Positions 40,469-49,963 of a stretch of DNA of 64,000 bases are shown one piece after another. This DNA is from Zygotorulaspora mrakii (lineage: Eukaryota; Ascomycota; Saccharomycetes; Saccharomycetales; Saccharomycetaceae), in assembly GCF_013402915.1 (NCBI RefSeq), contig NC_050719.1, forward strand, positions 1,240,001 to 1,304,000, written 5' to 3'. The notes under the pieces were generated by a model, which saw only the letters and a list, made by a program, of their open reading frames with translations, was not told where the DNA came from and searched no databases. Within the stretch, counting starts at the first letter, position 1. Each line of letters opens with the position of its first letter. The position numbers and the translations under genes were made by a program.

Positions 40469-41317
40469 CTACATTCTCTTTCTCTTTCCAACAGTAGCCT
40501 GGAAACCAGTCTTGATAGACGAAACAGATCTAGTAGAACCACAACTCTTGCAAACAAGGAAAAACAATCTATTTGATTGCTCCTTCTTCAATAATGTATT
40601 GATACTTTTACAGGTCTTACATGTAACGTACTCCATAATATATCTTCTTAGAACGTTTTCCATTTGTTTCGACTGAAACTTACCCTTAATAACCAATCTC
40701 TTTTGACCATCAACAGAACCAGAAGTACCCAACTCGGCGAATAGATATTGCATCAAATGATCTGGTGCTCTCTGAAGTTTCTCGGAAATATCTTGAACGT
40801 TTGAGAAAATAGTTTTCTTACCATCACGCAAACAGATAGGTGGAGGAATTCTGAACTTGGGACCTGATCTATCACCTGCTAACTCAGGATTATTTGTCTT
40901 TAAAATTTTGAAAAATCTAGATAGTAGTTCTGGGTAAGCTAAACCGATATCTTGTTGAATTTGTGATTCTTCCAAAGGAGTGCCCTCTTTGCTATTACTC
41001 TCATCAACGCTGACACCGGCCTTAGCTAATTGCTTCTCGAAGCTGTCTAGATCGGTATCCTTGGACTTCTTCTTCTTTTTCTTCAGTTTCAATTCTCCTA
41101 GAGCTTCGGAAATATCATCAACTTCCTCAGATGGCTCTTCTGAAACTGCCTTGGACTTCTTCTTTTTTTTTTTTAAGCCTGCAAATAGGTCATCGTCATT
41201 TTTAGTCTCTTTATCCGCTAGTGGTGCATCAAAGTTCTCTGGAGCCACCTTTTTACTGGACTTCTTTTTCTTCATAGAAGGGTCAAACCCTAATTCAGTA
41301 GCCAACTCTGTTGACAT
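40469..41317 (-). CDS. SUI3: Translation initiation factor eIF2 beta (Sui3)
   Basis: eIF2beta binds eIF5 and eIF2B and helps select the start codon. The 282-residue protein has three Lys-rich boxes in its N-terminal third (MKKKKSSKK; LKKKKKKSK; LKKKKKKSK), which bind the catalytic end of eIF5 and eIF2B. The core GDRSGPKFRIPPP and a C-terminal zinc ribbon follow (CKTC then, after about 18 residues, CKSC). It ends in FQATVGKRKRM. The first true ATG is at 41317 (MSTELATELGFDP), matching S. cerevisiae; codons before it start with TTG. Confidence 0.97.
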   Translation of the reverse strand: MSTELATELGFDPSMKKKKSSKKVAPENFDAPLADKETKNDDDLFAGLKKKKKKSKAVSEEPSEEVDDISEALGELKLKKKKKKSKDTDLDSFEKQLAKAGVSVDESNSKEGTPLEESQIQQDIGLAYPELLSRFFKILKTNNPELAGDRSGPKFRIPPPICLRDGKKTIFSNVQDISEKLQRAPDHLMQYLFAELGTSGSVDGQKRLVIKGKFQSKQMENVLRRYIMEYVTCKTCKSINTLLKKEQSNRLFFLVCKSCGSTRSVSSIKTGFQATVGKRKRM

Positions 41318-41638
41318 CTTCAAACTACTTGAATCCGTTTGTTGTCTATTACTGTTGTTACCTCAATTTTTAGCCATTATTACAGCTGTTTATATGCCTG
41401 GGATACTAAATCAAAAAATTTTAACACGTTGAAAGTGAGCATATAAATCGGCCGGGTAAATGCCTGCATGCCAAATCTAAGCTCCAGAAAGCCAACTACA
41501 CAAGTTTTACTTCACAATATATAACAGCATTGACGAGACACGCGATGGACTTTGGGTTGTCCGATGTACTATACTGGAGGAACTTCACGATGCCCCTACC
41601 GATCTTGCTTTTTAAAGCTAGCATGCTTCTGGCCTCAT
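41318..41638. other. SUI3-YAR1 intergenic region
   Basis: A 321-bp stretch between SUI3 and YAR1, both on the minus strand. No gene or clear motif. Confidence 0.4.
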
Positions 41639-42244
41639 TTAATTGTCATCATTCAGGCTCAGTTTTTTAGTGCTTTCACGCAGCTCTTCGCTTGCCTTGT
41701 ATGCCTCTTTTGTGATTTGCTCAATTTCCGTACCCTCACTAATTTGAACGGTACTTGCAGCATTTTCCAAATTGTCTTCTGGCTCAACGTCATACTTCTT
41801 CAGGTAAAAGTTTTCTATAGCTTCGTTACCTGCGTTCTCAGCTTCGAAGATTGCATCATGACCGAAGCTATTTCTGATAAATGGATCGGCTTCGTATTCG
41901 TTACAAAGGAGCTCAACAACCTCAAGTTTATCATTTAGAGAGGCCCAATGCAGAGCTGTGTTTCCAGTCTCATTTTTCTTGTTAACAAAGCACTTCAAAG
42001 CTGATGCATCTTTAGCGTTGGATTTCACAGATTCCAAAAGATATCGGACTACCTCCAAATGACCATTACCTGCAGCCATATGCAAAGGGGATGAGCGACT
42101 GGTTGTGCACTCACAACTAGTTATCAAGCTTGGGTGAATCAATGTGGAAAATATTTCCTTCAATGACTCGAGGTCACCTGCTCTTGCATCTAAAATTATC
42201 GCATCTTGATCTTCCTGGTCCAGCGGCTCCGTACTTAAGGTCAT
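41639..42244 (-). CDS. YAR1: Ankyrin-repeat chaperone of Rps3 (Yar1)
   Basis: Yar1 is a dedicated chaperone that escorts newly made ribosomal protein Rps3. The 201-residue protein (S. cerevisiae 200) starts MTLSTEPLDQEDQDAIILDARAG, shown in part, and carries two or three ankyrin repeats (SSPLHMAAGNGHLEVVRYLL; GNTALHWASLNDKLEVVELL). The segment YEADPFIRNSFGHDAIFEAE is highly conserved, followed by an acidic region (YDVEPEDN) and EGTEIEQITKEA. First true ATG at 42244. It is divergent from RTP1 over 139 bp. Confidence 0.95.
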   Translation of the reverse strand: MTLSTEPLDQEDQDAIILDARAGDLESLKEIFSTLIHPSLITSCECTTSRSSPLHMAAGNGHLEVVRYLLESVKSNAKDASALKCFVNKKNETGNTALHWASLNDKLEVVELLCNEYEADPFIRNSFGHDAIFEAENAGNEAIENFYLKKYDVEPEDNLENAASTVQISEGTEIEQITKEAYKASEELRESTKKLSLNDDN

Positions 42245-42345
42245 CCTAAATATGCTCAAAAGCTCAGCAGCTTAAGATATGCCGACTTCCTCTGATGCAC
42301 TTGAGCATATAAGTACTTGATGCTCATCTCATCTCAATTATGTTC

Positions 42346-42355
42346 AAAAATTTTT
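42346..42355. promoter_or_regulatory. RRPE-like element in the YAR1/RTP1 promoter
   Basis: AAAAATTTTT contains the AAAAATTT core of the RRPE about 100 bp upstream of YAR1, a ribosome-assembly gene. It lacks a clear 5' TG flank, and the nearby CTCATCTC (42323-42330) has one mismatch to the PAC core. Plausible but weak. Confidence 0.4.
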
Positions 42356-42383
42356 AGTTACAATACAAAACAAAACGTTCAAG

Positions 42384-45347
42384 ATGATTCCTGGTTACAT
42401 TCGTTACGTTAGAGATGGCTTGACTATGGAAATATTCAAGCTTCATACAATTTCAAAATGTAAAGGGCTAGTCTCCAGATTCATTAGTGGTAACATGTCG
42501 GCAAAGAGTAGCGCAGAAGAAGTTGGTCTGAGGCATTTGATCGAAAAACCTCAGTTCATTAGAGAGACTCCTGTGGATACGGTATTTCAGCGACTTGAGA
42601 ATGATATACTGTCAAAAGTGGATACACCAGTTGGCATCCAAACACTGTATGAATCCGTTGGAGCTGCAAATAATGGGGCGTTTGTAGAAATACTTTTGCA
42701 GTTTCTTTTGGAAATACATGAAGCTACCTGCCAAATGCAACTTAATGATATCGACGCAATAAAGGAGAATTTACTTCCGATATCTCTCCACGATATGAGA
42801 CAATTAGAAACATTGATTCTTCTTGTAATAATTCAAGGGATTGACTCCAATCTCCCCCCAGCGTTTCAGTTACCTCATGACTTCAACTATATGGAAAATA
42901 CAGAAAAATATCAATCAGTGTGTATTGTACCCGCACAACACAAATCAAATACAGATGTGTTACGAAACACCGTTAAATCCTTATACTCCATCTTTGCCGC
43001 TCCAAAGATAAAAAATGACTATATCAGATCTATATTGCTTAATGGTCCCTTGTATACTAGTGTCTTAGTGGCAATAATGAGTCTGTGTATTTCATCGTCA
43101 TCATCCGCAGAATGTGATCTTTTTGACAAATTTGAAGCTTTACAAGATACTTATGAATTGTTTACCATCTATACTCGGTTAATAAGGGATTTGGAAGGTC
43201 AAGAAGTACAGGATTTTGTTCTGGATAAGTTGAGCACATTAACTGTAAGAAGAGATGATGGCGTGCTAAGTCTCATAGATTTTATTACAAGTGCAAGGGA
43301 AAACGAGCAGATTGATCTCGAAAAAGTAAACAGGGTGACTCAAATTTTAGTACCAAAGCCCAAATCATTAACTCGTGTTACTTATTTTTCCAAACTTTTC
43401 ACTCAGATATACAGGGACCTGTCAAAGATTGATAAACCTATTGTAATCAGCTGTTTGAACAATCTTATCGCTACTTTTTACGCCAAAAACCCCAAAATTG
43501 TAGTCGATTTTCTATTCAGAAAAATATATGTGGTATTATTCAACCTTTCTCTGAAGGATCATAGTAGCACTGAACTCAATAATATGATAAATGTACTAAT
43601 CTCTCTCACCAAAAATCCTTCCGCTGAATTGATTCAAGCATTGGTAGCCACTAACGATACAAACTCTTTTTTCCTACATCTCTGGGTCTACGCATTGTTT
43701 TTAAGAAAGTATCAAAAGCTTAATCCCGCGATCAGTAGTGATGAGAGTAACAGAAAACAACAAGATTCACCACCATACTATAATGTAATCCTGGCACTTT
43801 TGAAAAACTTCATCATCCTTACAGACCATCGTGACGTAATAAATGTCATCAGTTTAAATTTGGTAAATTTTCAGCACGACAAGTGGAAATACTCTATTGA
43901 CTTTCAAACCCAATTGCCTTACATTAGCGTTGATGGTAATGGCCATCAAATCAATGAGATAGGTGTATCTGGAACAAAACCAAAAAAATTCGAGGGGATT
44001 TTTCATGACATTGATTTAGCAATTGAAATGCTTGTAAAATTATTAAAGATGATTAACAGTGAAGATATTACCAAAGACATTTTCCTTGCAGTATTGAGCC
44101 GATGGGTGAAGAAGACAAGCTTGAAGGAAGAGAATAATACAAATCAAGTACTTGTTGACGATCCAGTTGATAGCATATTAGTCCTGATTGATATGAAGAC
44201 GTTAGAGTCTCTAAACAAAGAGTTTGAATCGGATATCATTCGCAAACCTGGAGATATTCTAGTGATGATTACTGAGTTAATGGATTTTGTTGCACAACAA
44301 CAATTGGAGCATGAAAATGAGCAAGTAAATTCGGATGATGAGGATATAGATCTCGAAACACAAGGTGATAAAACCAACCATGAATTTGAAATCGTCTTGC
44401 AATTGTTGATTACAATTTTACAAAACACAAAGATTGACGAGCTTCTTCCATTTAAGCAGCTACTAGCAAAGATAGATACCACGTTTGTCACATCCCTTTA
44501 TGATGCTAACGATTACCTGCATAAACGTATAGTTGAAGTGGTACAGACAAATGCTGATGATCTGGTGACTCTCGATCCCGATTCTGCTAGGGACCAAATG
44601 CTTCTTGACCATGCGCTTGACAACATCAATGATGCGCTAGAGCCGATTAAGGTACGTGGCTTGAAAGAATTGATGAAACTTTTCCGCCAAAGATCAACGG
44701 TGATCGATATTGATCGCCTCTTTTCATTTCAAATGCAGTACCTGAAACACTCTGATCCCTTCATTTACCTTAATGTCATAAAGCATATAACGGAGTTGTG
44801 CCAGGCTGAACCAAAGAAAATCCTTCCCGCTCTGCTCAAGATCTACCTTAACATTGACAAGAGAAACAAGCTAGATGACATACTAAAAGTTGGTGAAATC
44901 ATGATTAACTTCATACAACGACAAAACGAGCTATTCCAAGGTCCCACAGCAAATTCTGTTGTCGACGCCTGTATAGTGATAGTCAGAGGTCATAAAGAGT
45001 TGAATGAAAAGATTAGAATGTCAGCTGTGTCGGTACTGGGAGTATCAATCAAAACCAATCCTCGCGGGATTCAATCAAGCGTTCCGGACATCTTGGACTG
45101 TGTGTTCGGAATTCTGCAACTCGAAAGAGAAGACAAATACGATAAAAATGCCTTTCTTGTGCGAAGGGCAGCTGTTCACCTCTTGCACGATTTAATCCAT
45201 AGCACGACAACTACTCTTTTGCCAGAACAGTACAACTATACGAAAATCAAAACTTTGCTGAGCTACATCAAACATACAGATACAGATCTCCTTGTTCGTG
45301 AACAGGCAAGAACCATCATATCGGAACTAGATGAATTGTATATTTAG
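42384..45347 (+). CDS. RTP1: RNA polymerase nuclear import factor Rtp1
   Basis: Rtp1 is needed for cytoplasmic assembly and nuclear import of RNA polymerases, with R2TP and nucleoporin links. The 987-residue product (S. cerevisiae 981) is an alpha-helical solenoid; helical-repeat character is strongest in the C-terminal part, with IKVRGLKELMKLF (HEAT-like), FIYLNVIKHITEL, and MSAVSVLGVS then RRAAVHLLHDLI. An acidic stretch (NSDDEDIDLE) lies near residue 650. The ATG at 42384 is used here, but one at 42495 (MSAKSSAEEVG) may be the true start, making 950 residues. Position between YAR1 and HSP82 matches chromosome XIII order (ADD37-RTP1-HSC82). Gpn2, another polymerase import factor, is also in the window. 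Confidence 0.9.
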   Translation: MIPGYIRYVRDGLTMEIFKLHTISKCKGLVSRFISGNMSAKSSAEEVGLRHLIEKPQFIRETPVDTVFQRLENDILSKVDTPVGIQTLYESVGAANNGAFVEILLQFLLEIHEATCQMQLNDIDAIKENLLPISLHDMRQLETLILLVIIQGIDSNLPPAFQLPHDFNYMENTEKYQSVCIVPAQHKSNTDVLRNTVKSLYSIFAAPKIKNDYIRSILLNGPLYTSVLVAIMSLCISSSSSAECDLFDKFEALQDTYELFTIYTRLIRDLEGQEVQDFVLDKLSTLTVRRDDGVLSLIDFITSARENEQIDLEKVNRVTQILVPKPKSLTRVTYFSKLFTQIYRDLSKIDKPIVISCLNNLIATFYAKNPKIVVDFLFRKIYVVLFNLSLKDHSSTELNNMINVLISLTKNPSAELIQALVATNDTNSFFLHLWVYALFLRKYQKLNPAISSDESNRKQQDSPPYYNVILALLKNFIILTDHRDVINVISLNLVNFQHDKWKYSIDFQTQLPYISVDGNGHQINEIGVSGTKPKKFEGIFHDIDLAIEMLVKLLKMINSEDITKDIFLAVLSRWVKKTSLKEENNTNQVLVDDPVDSILVLIDMKTLESLNKEFESDIIRKPGDILVMITELMDFVAQQQLEHENEQVNSDDEDIDLETQGDKTNHEFEIVLQLLITILQNTKIDELLPFKQLLAKIDTTFVTSLYDANDYLHKRIVEVVQTNADDLVTLDPDSARDQMLLDHALDNINDALEPIKVRGLKELMKLFRQRSTVIDIDRLFSFQMQYLKHSDPFIYLNVIKHITELCQAEPKKILPALLKIYLNIDKRNKLDDILKVGEIMINFIQRQNELFQGPTANSVVDACIVIVRGHKELNEKIRMSAVSVLGVSIKTNPRGIQSSVPDILDCVFGILQLEREDKYDKNAFLVRRAAVHLLHDLIHSTTTTLLPEQYNYTKIKTLLSYIKHTDTDLLVREQARTIISELDELYI

Positions 45348-45660
45348 AATCTTCTAGAGTTCTGTTTGCTCAGATGCAGCTTCGTATTATTTTTCACTTC
45401 TTTCCAAATCAAGATGTGTATTTTCATCTCTTGTATGCCGCGCGTCGTCCCTGCTGAGGGTAAAATTTTCGAATATTTTCTAGAACTGTATGGAACAAAA
45501 TTGGGGCACGCTGAAGGTTTTGAGCAGAAAAGTATTTAAAGGATCGAATCATGGGGAATCACAATGAAACGGATATGATATAATTCCTCATATTGTGTAT
45601 TTGTAATTAGTACGACTAAGTGTAATTGGAAACTGCCAATAAAGAAGCAAGAAAATCACC
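45348..45660. promoter_or_regulatory. HSP82 promoter with TATA box
   Basis: The 313-bp promoter contains a heat-shock element near 45468-45496 and the TATA-like TATTTAAA at 45533-45540, about 125 bp before the ATG. RTP1 is upstream and in the same direction. Confidence 0.65.
45468..45496. promoter_or_regulatory. Heat-shock element of HSP82
   Basis: TTCTAGAA (45478-45485) is a perfect tail-to-tail pair of Hsf1 half sites. Another GAA (45471-45473) lies upstream and a GAA (45493-45495) downstream with gapped spacing. The site is about 175 bp before the start codon, as for HSE1 of the S. cerevisiae gene. Confidence 0.75.
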
Positions 45661-47814
45661 ATGTCTTCTGAAACTTTTGAATTTCAAGCTGAAATCACTC
45701 AGTTGATGAGTTTGATCATCAACACAGTCTATTCTAACAAGGAAATTTTCTTGAGAGAATTGATTTCTAATGCTTCAGATGCTTTGGATAAGATTAGATA
45801 CCAAGCTTTGTCTGATCCAAAACAGTTAGAAACTGAACCTGAGCTATTTATCAGAATCACTCCTAGGCCAGAAGAAAAGGTTTTGGAGATCAGAGATTCA
45901 GGTATCGGTATGACCAAGGCTGAGTTGATCAACAACTTGGGTACTATCGCCAAGTCTGGTACTAAGGCATTCATGGAAGCTCTATCTGCTGGTGCCGATG
46001 TTTCTATGATTGGTCAATTCGGTGTTGGTTTCTACTCTCTGTTCTTGGTTGCAGACAGAGTTCAAGTTATCTCTAAACACAACGACGACGAGCAATACAT
46101 CTGGGAGTCCAACGCTGGTGGTTCTTTCACAGTTACTCTAGATGAGACTAATGAAAGACTAGGTAGAGGATCTGTATTGAGATTGTTCTTGAAAGACGAT
46201 CAATTAGAATACTTGGAAGAGAAGAAGATTAAAGAAGTTGTCAAGAAACACTCTGAATTTGTTGCTTATCCAATCCAGCTATTGGTCACTAAGGAAGTTG
46301 AGAAGGACGTTCCATTGACTGAAGAAGAACAAAAGAAGGATGAAGAGGAAAAGAAGGATGAAGAAGAAGCTGATGACAAGAAACCAAAATTAGAAGAAGT
46401 TAAGGAAGATGAAGAAGAAGGTGAAAAGAAGGAAAAGACTAAGAAGGTTAAGGAAGAAGTTCAAGAACTTGAAGAATTGAACAAAACTAAGCCTCTTTGG
46501 ACCAGAAATCCTTCTGAGATTTCTCAAGATGAATACAATGCTTTCTATAAGTCTATTTCCAACGATTGGGAAGACCCATTGTATGTTAAGCATTTCTCTG
46601 TCGAAGGTCAATTAGAATTCAGAGCAATTCTATTCATTCCAAAGAGAGCTCCATTTGATCTATTCGAGAGTAAGAAGAAGAAGAACAATATCAAATTATA
46701 CGTTCGTCGTGTCTTCATTACTGATGAAGCTGAAGAATTGATTCCAGAATGGTTATCATTCGTTAGGGGTGTTGTCGATTCTGAAGATTTACCATTGAAC
46801 TTGTCAAGAGAAATGTTACAACAAAATAAGATTATGAAAGTTATTAGAAAGAACATTGTCAAGAAGTTAATTGAGGCTTTCAATGAGATCGCTGAAGACT
46901 CTGAACAATTTGATAAATTCTACAGCGCTTTTGCAAAGAACATCAAGTTGGGTATTCACGAAGACACTCAAAACAGAAATGCTTTGGCCAAATTGTTACG
47001 TTACAACTCTACTAAATCTGTCGATGAATTGACTTCTCTAACTGATTACGTCACTAAAATGCCAGAACATCAAAAAAATATTTACTACATTACAGGTGAA
47101 TCTATGAAGGCTGTTGAAAAATCTCCATTTTTGGATGCTTTGAAAGCAAAGAACTTTGAAGTATTATATTTGGTTGATCCAATTGATGAATATGCATTCA
47201 CACAAATGAAGGAATTCGAAAGCAAGCCATTGGTTGATATTACCAAGGATTTCGAATTAGAAGAATCTGATGAAGAAAAAGCTGAAAGAGAAAAGGAAAT
47301 CAAAGAATTCGAACCATTGACCAAAGCATTGAAAGAAATTTTGGGTGAACAAGTCGAAAAAGTTATTGTTTCTCAAAACCTAATCGATGCACCAGCTGCT
47401 ATTAGAACTGGTCAATTCGGTTGGTCTGCCAACATGGAAAGAATCATGAAAGCTCAAGCTCTAAGAGATTCATCTATGTCATCATACATGTCTTCTAAGA
47501 AGATTCTTGAGATTTCTGCGAAATCTCCAATCATTAAAGAATTGAAGAAAAGAGTTGACGAAGGTGGTGCTCAAGATAGAACCGTTAAAGACTTAACTAA
47601 TCTATTATTCGAAACTGCTTTGTTGACATCCGGTTTCAGTTTGGAAGAGCCATCTTCTTTCGCATCAAGAATTAACAGATTGATCTCTTTGGGTCTAAAT
47701 ATTGACGAAGATGAAGAACCTGAAGCTGAAACCCCAGCTGCTACCGACGCCGATGCTTCTGATGCTAAAGTAGAGGAAGTTCCAGCTGATACCGAAATGG
47801 AAGAAGTTGATTAA
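45661..47814 (+). CDS. HSP82: Hsp90 chaperone (single orthologue of HSP82/HSC82)
   Basis: Cytosolic Hsp90, the essential ATP-driven chaperone for kinases and receptors. The 717-residue protein starts [12 protein letters not shown]. The ATP-binding N-domain carries [26 protein letters not shown] and [14 protein letters not shown] charged Lys/Glu linker spans about residues 220-273. The middle domain has the catalytic-arm [15 protein letters not shown]. The C-terminal dimer domain ends in MEEVD, which binds TPR co-chaperones. Pre-duplication yeasts should have one gene for the S. cerevisiae pair, so the symbol stands for both. Codon usage looks strongly biased toward preferred codons, fitting high expression. 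Confidence 0.98.
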   Translation: MSSETFEFQAEITQLMSLIINTVYSNKEIFLRELISNASDALDKIRYQALSDPKQLETEPELFIRITPRPEEKVLEIRDSGIGMTKAELINNLGTIAKSGTKAFMEALSAGADVSMIGQFGVGFYSLFLVADRVQVISKHNDDEQYIWESNAGGSFTVTLDETNERLGRGSVLRLFLKDDQLEYLEEKKIKEVVKKHSEFVAYPIQLLVTKEVEKDVPLTEEEQKKDEEEKKDEEEADDKKPKLEEVKEDEEEGEKKEKTKKVKEEVQELEELNKTKPLWTRNPSEISQDEYNAFYKSISNDWEDPLYVKHFSVEGQLEFRAILFIPKRAPFDLFESKKKKNNIKLYVRRVFITDEAEELIPEWLSFVRGVVDSEDLPLNLSREMLQQNKIMKVIRKNIVKKLIEAFNEIAEDSEQFDKFYSAFAKNIKLGIHEDTQNRNALAKLLRYNSTKSVDELTSLTDYVTKMPEHQKNIYYITGESMKAVEKSPFLDALKAKNFEVLYLVDPIDEYAFTQMKEFESKPLVDITKDFELEESDEEKAEREKEIKEFEPLTKALKEILGEQVEKVIVSQNLIDAPAAIRTGQFGWSANMERIMKAQALRDSSMSSYMSSKKILEISAKSPIIKELKKRVDEGGAQDRTVKDLTNLLFETALLTSGFSLEEPSSFASRINRLISLGLNIDEDEEPEAETPAATDADASDAKVEEVPADTEMEEVD

Positions 47815-48718
47815 ATTACATAAATAAACTAACTAGCTTCACTCTTAATAAATATCCGAAATATGTTTTAAATTGAATTCATCATGTAATGTTTTCTCTC
47901 CTTACACATTGTCAAATGATGCTTCAATGATTCTAATAAAGTTACCGCTGCACACTCAGACAATGGCAGTATTTAAGGCCAACATTCCATAAGCATGTCC
48001 GCTTTTCTATACACGAGTAAGGAAATGTTGCTCTGCTTGCAGACCTTTGATTTATCGATCTCGATAGCACCAGCCCCGTTCACGGGTAAGCGTAGCAATA
48101 GCACATTTATCCACTACAGACGCTGCAGCAGGGAGACTTCACATTTCATGCCGAGCAGAAAACCCTTCGTCTGGAGGGGACTTTGCACGGATTGTAATCA
48201 GACGATCACACTCGTAAATGAGCCGTAAAACGTACAACAGTTCCTTACAGTTTGAACGCGAAGGTCAAGGGACAGACGCAGATCAAGTCTTGCAACACTA
48301 ACAGGCTAATGTAAGTAAACTTTTCTAATTTCCGCCCACATCCCTCCCTTCTGTAGCTGAAACAGACCTGAAGTAAATTGCGTGCTCTACTCCATTTATC
48401 ACTATTGTATAAAAATGCTACTCAAGTATACTCAAGGGAGGTTACGAATGCAGCTGCACATACTGCCCGGAATCACATATGTACGTAAATACCATGCACA
48501 AAGTATATGATAGGTTTATACCCCTATCAGAATGAGTTCCTCCCATGCTGCCCCTGGATATTCCTTTTTCCCCTTCTTTTCACTCTTCCATTGGTAAACT
48601 TTAAAGTGTAAATCCTGCATTTTTTTCTTCATTTTCGATAGAATGTCGATTTTAGAAAAAGGTTGAGGAGTTTCTCCCTTGAGAGCGTTACATTGCCAGA
48701 GGAGAATCGTGAAGCATA
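47815..48718. other. HSP82-CIN2 intergenic region
   Basis: About 900 bp downstream of HSP82 and upstream of the CIN2 first exon. An open stretch at 47995-48228 and one on the minus strand at 48516-48734 show no homology or gene-like features. No RNA gene was recognised. Confidence 0.5.
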
Positions 48719-49643
48719 ATGTCTTCGAAGGCATCGAGTGAGTTTGAAACCATTAGAAATGGTAAGTAGCTGAGTGTTCGTTTTAGCAGAAGTTTTTGGT
48801 GCATTTTGTTACTAACTCTTATTTGGGAGTTCTGTGCCCCCATACGTTATATGTTCAGCTTTACAAAGTGAGATTGAGACCAATGACAATCTAGCTGAAT
48901 TCATAATAAAGGTGAATGAACTGCACAAATATTTGATTGATATTTCACCTGGCCTTTCATCTCACGAAAAGGAAAAATATGGAATTGATATCACCAATCT
49001 TGTTCAGCAGATTGCAGATAAAGAACGTCTCAAAGAACAAGTAAAGCCGAAGATATTTCAATTCAAGGGTAAGGAGAGAACAAGCGACGATACAAGAACT
49101 CCTGCGGGGGACGTTCCCGTGATTGAAGAAGAGATGCTCCACAATGAAATTACCACTGGTGCTGATATCGTGTTGCGCGAGCCAAATTGTTCATTTTTGG
49201 ACCTGTCTCGTTGCAAAGTGTCAAGCGGCCCCAATCCAGCTCATCCCACCAAGGCTGGCTCCCTGACCTTTCATCGCATCGCTGATACTGTCATAAATTT
49301 ACAAGAGTTGCCCTTCCAAACCGGTAGCATTTTTATAAGTGAATGTCAAGATTCTGTTGTAGTATTCAACGTACCAACTGACGGTCATTTACAGGTACGA
49401 CTACATAATTTGAGGAATTGCAAGCTGTTGATCAGCTCACAACACCCCCAAACCGTTATCATGGAAGGCTGCGAAAAGTGTTGTTTTCACAGTTCCACCC
49501 AACCTAATATTGTCATACGAGATTTCAGCAATATTAATTTAGAGAATGATAATACTTCGACTGCCACATCTTGTCAGTTCCTTGACTTCGATTTATTGAA
49601 TCTAGATACAGCTGCCATCAGAGAGCGGTACATTCATGATTGA
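48719..49643 (+). CDS. CIN2: Tubulin cofactor C-like protein Cin2, two exons
   Basis: Cin2 is the yeast TBCC-like GAP for the Arl2-type GTPase Cin4 in beta-tubulin folding. The coding sequence is joined from exon 1 (48719-48761) and exon 2 (48859-49643), giving 275 residues. Exon 1 encodes MSSKASSEFETIRN and splices in phase 1 to make an Ala codon, continuing LQSEIETNDNLAEF. The N-terminal half is helical. The C-terminal half is a beta-helix TBCC domain (from about residue 120) with the catalytic-arginine segment HLQVRLHN. The S. cerevisiae gene also has one intron. Without splicing, the ATG frame meets TAG after 16 codons. Confidence 0.88.
48762..48858 (+). other. CIN2 spliceosomal intron
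   Basis: A 97-bp intron with 5' splice site GTAAGT (48762-48767), an exact branch-point TACTAAC (48810-48816) and 3' splice site TTCAG ending at 48858. Removal restores the frame. The branch A to 3' site distance is about 43 bases. The yeast 5' consensus is usually GTATGT, so GTAAGT is a minor but accepted variant. Confidence 0.88.
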
Positions 49644-49963
49644 TTTGGCCTATCTGTCACGTGTGTTTCTCTCTACTACCATTCTACTGATTTCTAATGT
49701 GACGAACAGTTTTTGTATGCAAAAGTTGTTTTTTTTTTCACGAATTCTCCTCATTGAGCGAATGGTAAACATAGAACATACAGGTAAGGCTATTCATGTT
49801 GGAAAGCTCAGCTGGGAAAATGAGAGCTGATTGAGATTGTTTAAACTTAATTAACCACTTAATAACTAATATAATTAATCAAGATCGCTGACTATCTTTT
49901 GTTGCTCGTCGTGACCAATAAGAGAATATTAAGCAGACGTTCAACTAAGGGAAAAAACTGGAC
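49644..49963. other. CIN2-IQG1 intergenic region
   Basis: A 320-bp stretch with a TCACGTG (Cbf1-type E-box, 49656-49662) and a T run near 49729. No gene is called; the open stretch at 49636-49830 overlaps the CIN2 end and has no homology. Confidence 0.5.

Noticed and set aside
47995..48228. 77-codon open stretch downstream of HSP82, considered as a YMR187C relative
   Set aside because: YMR187C lies at this place in S. cerevisiae, but I see no resemblance, no coding character and the wrong orientation.
49656..49662. TCACGTG considered as centromere CDEI
   Set aside because: No CDEIII-like sequence follows within the following 250 bp; better explained as a Cbf1-type promoter site.
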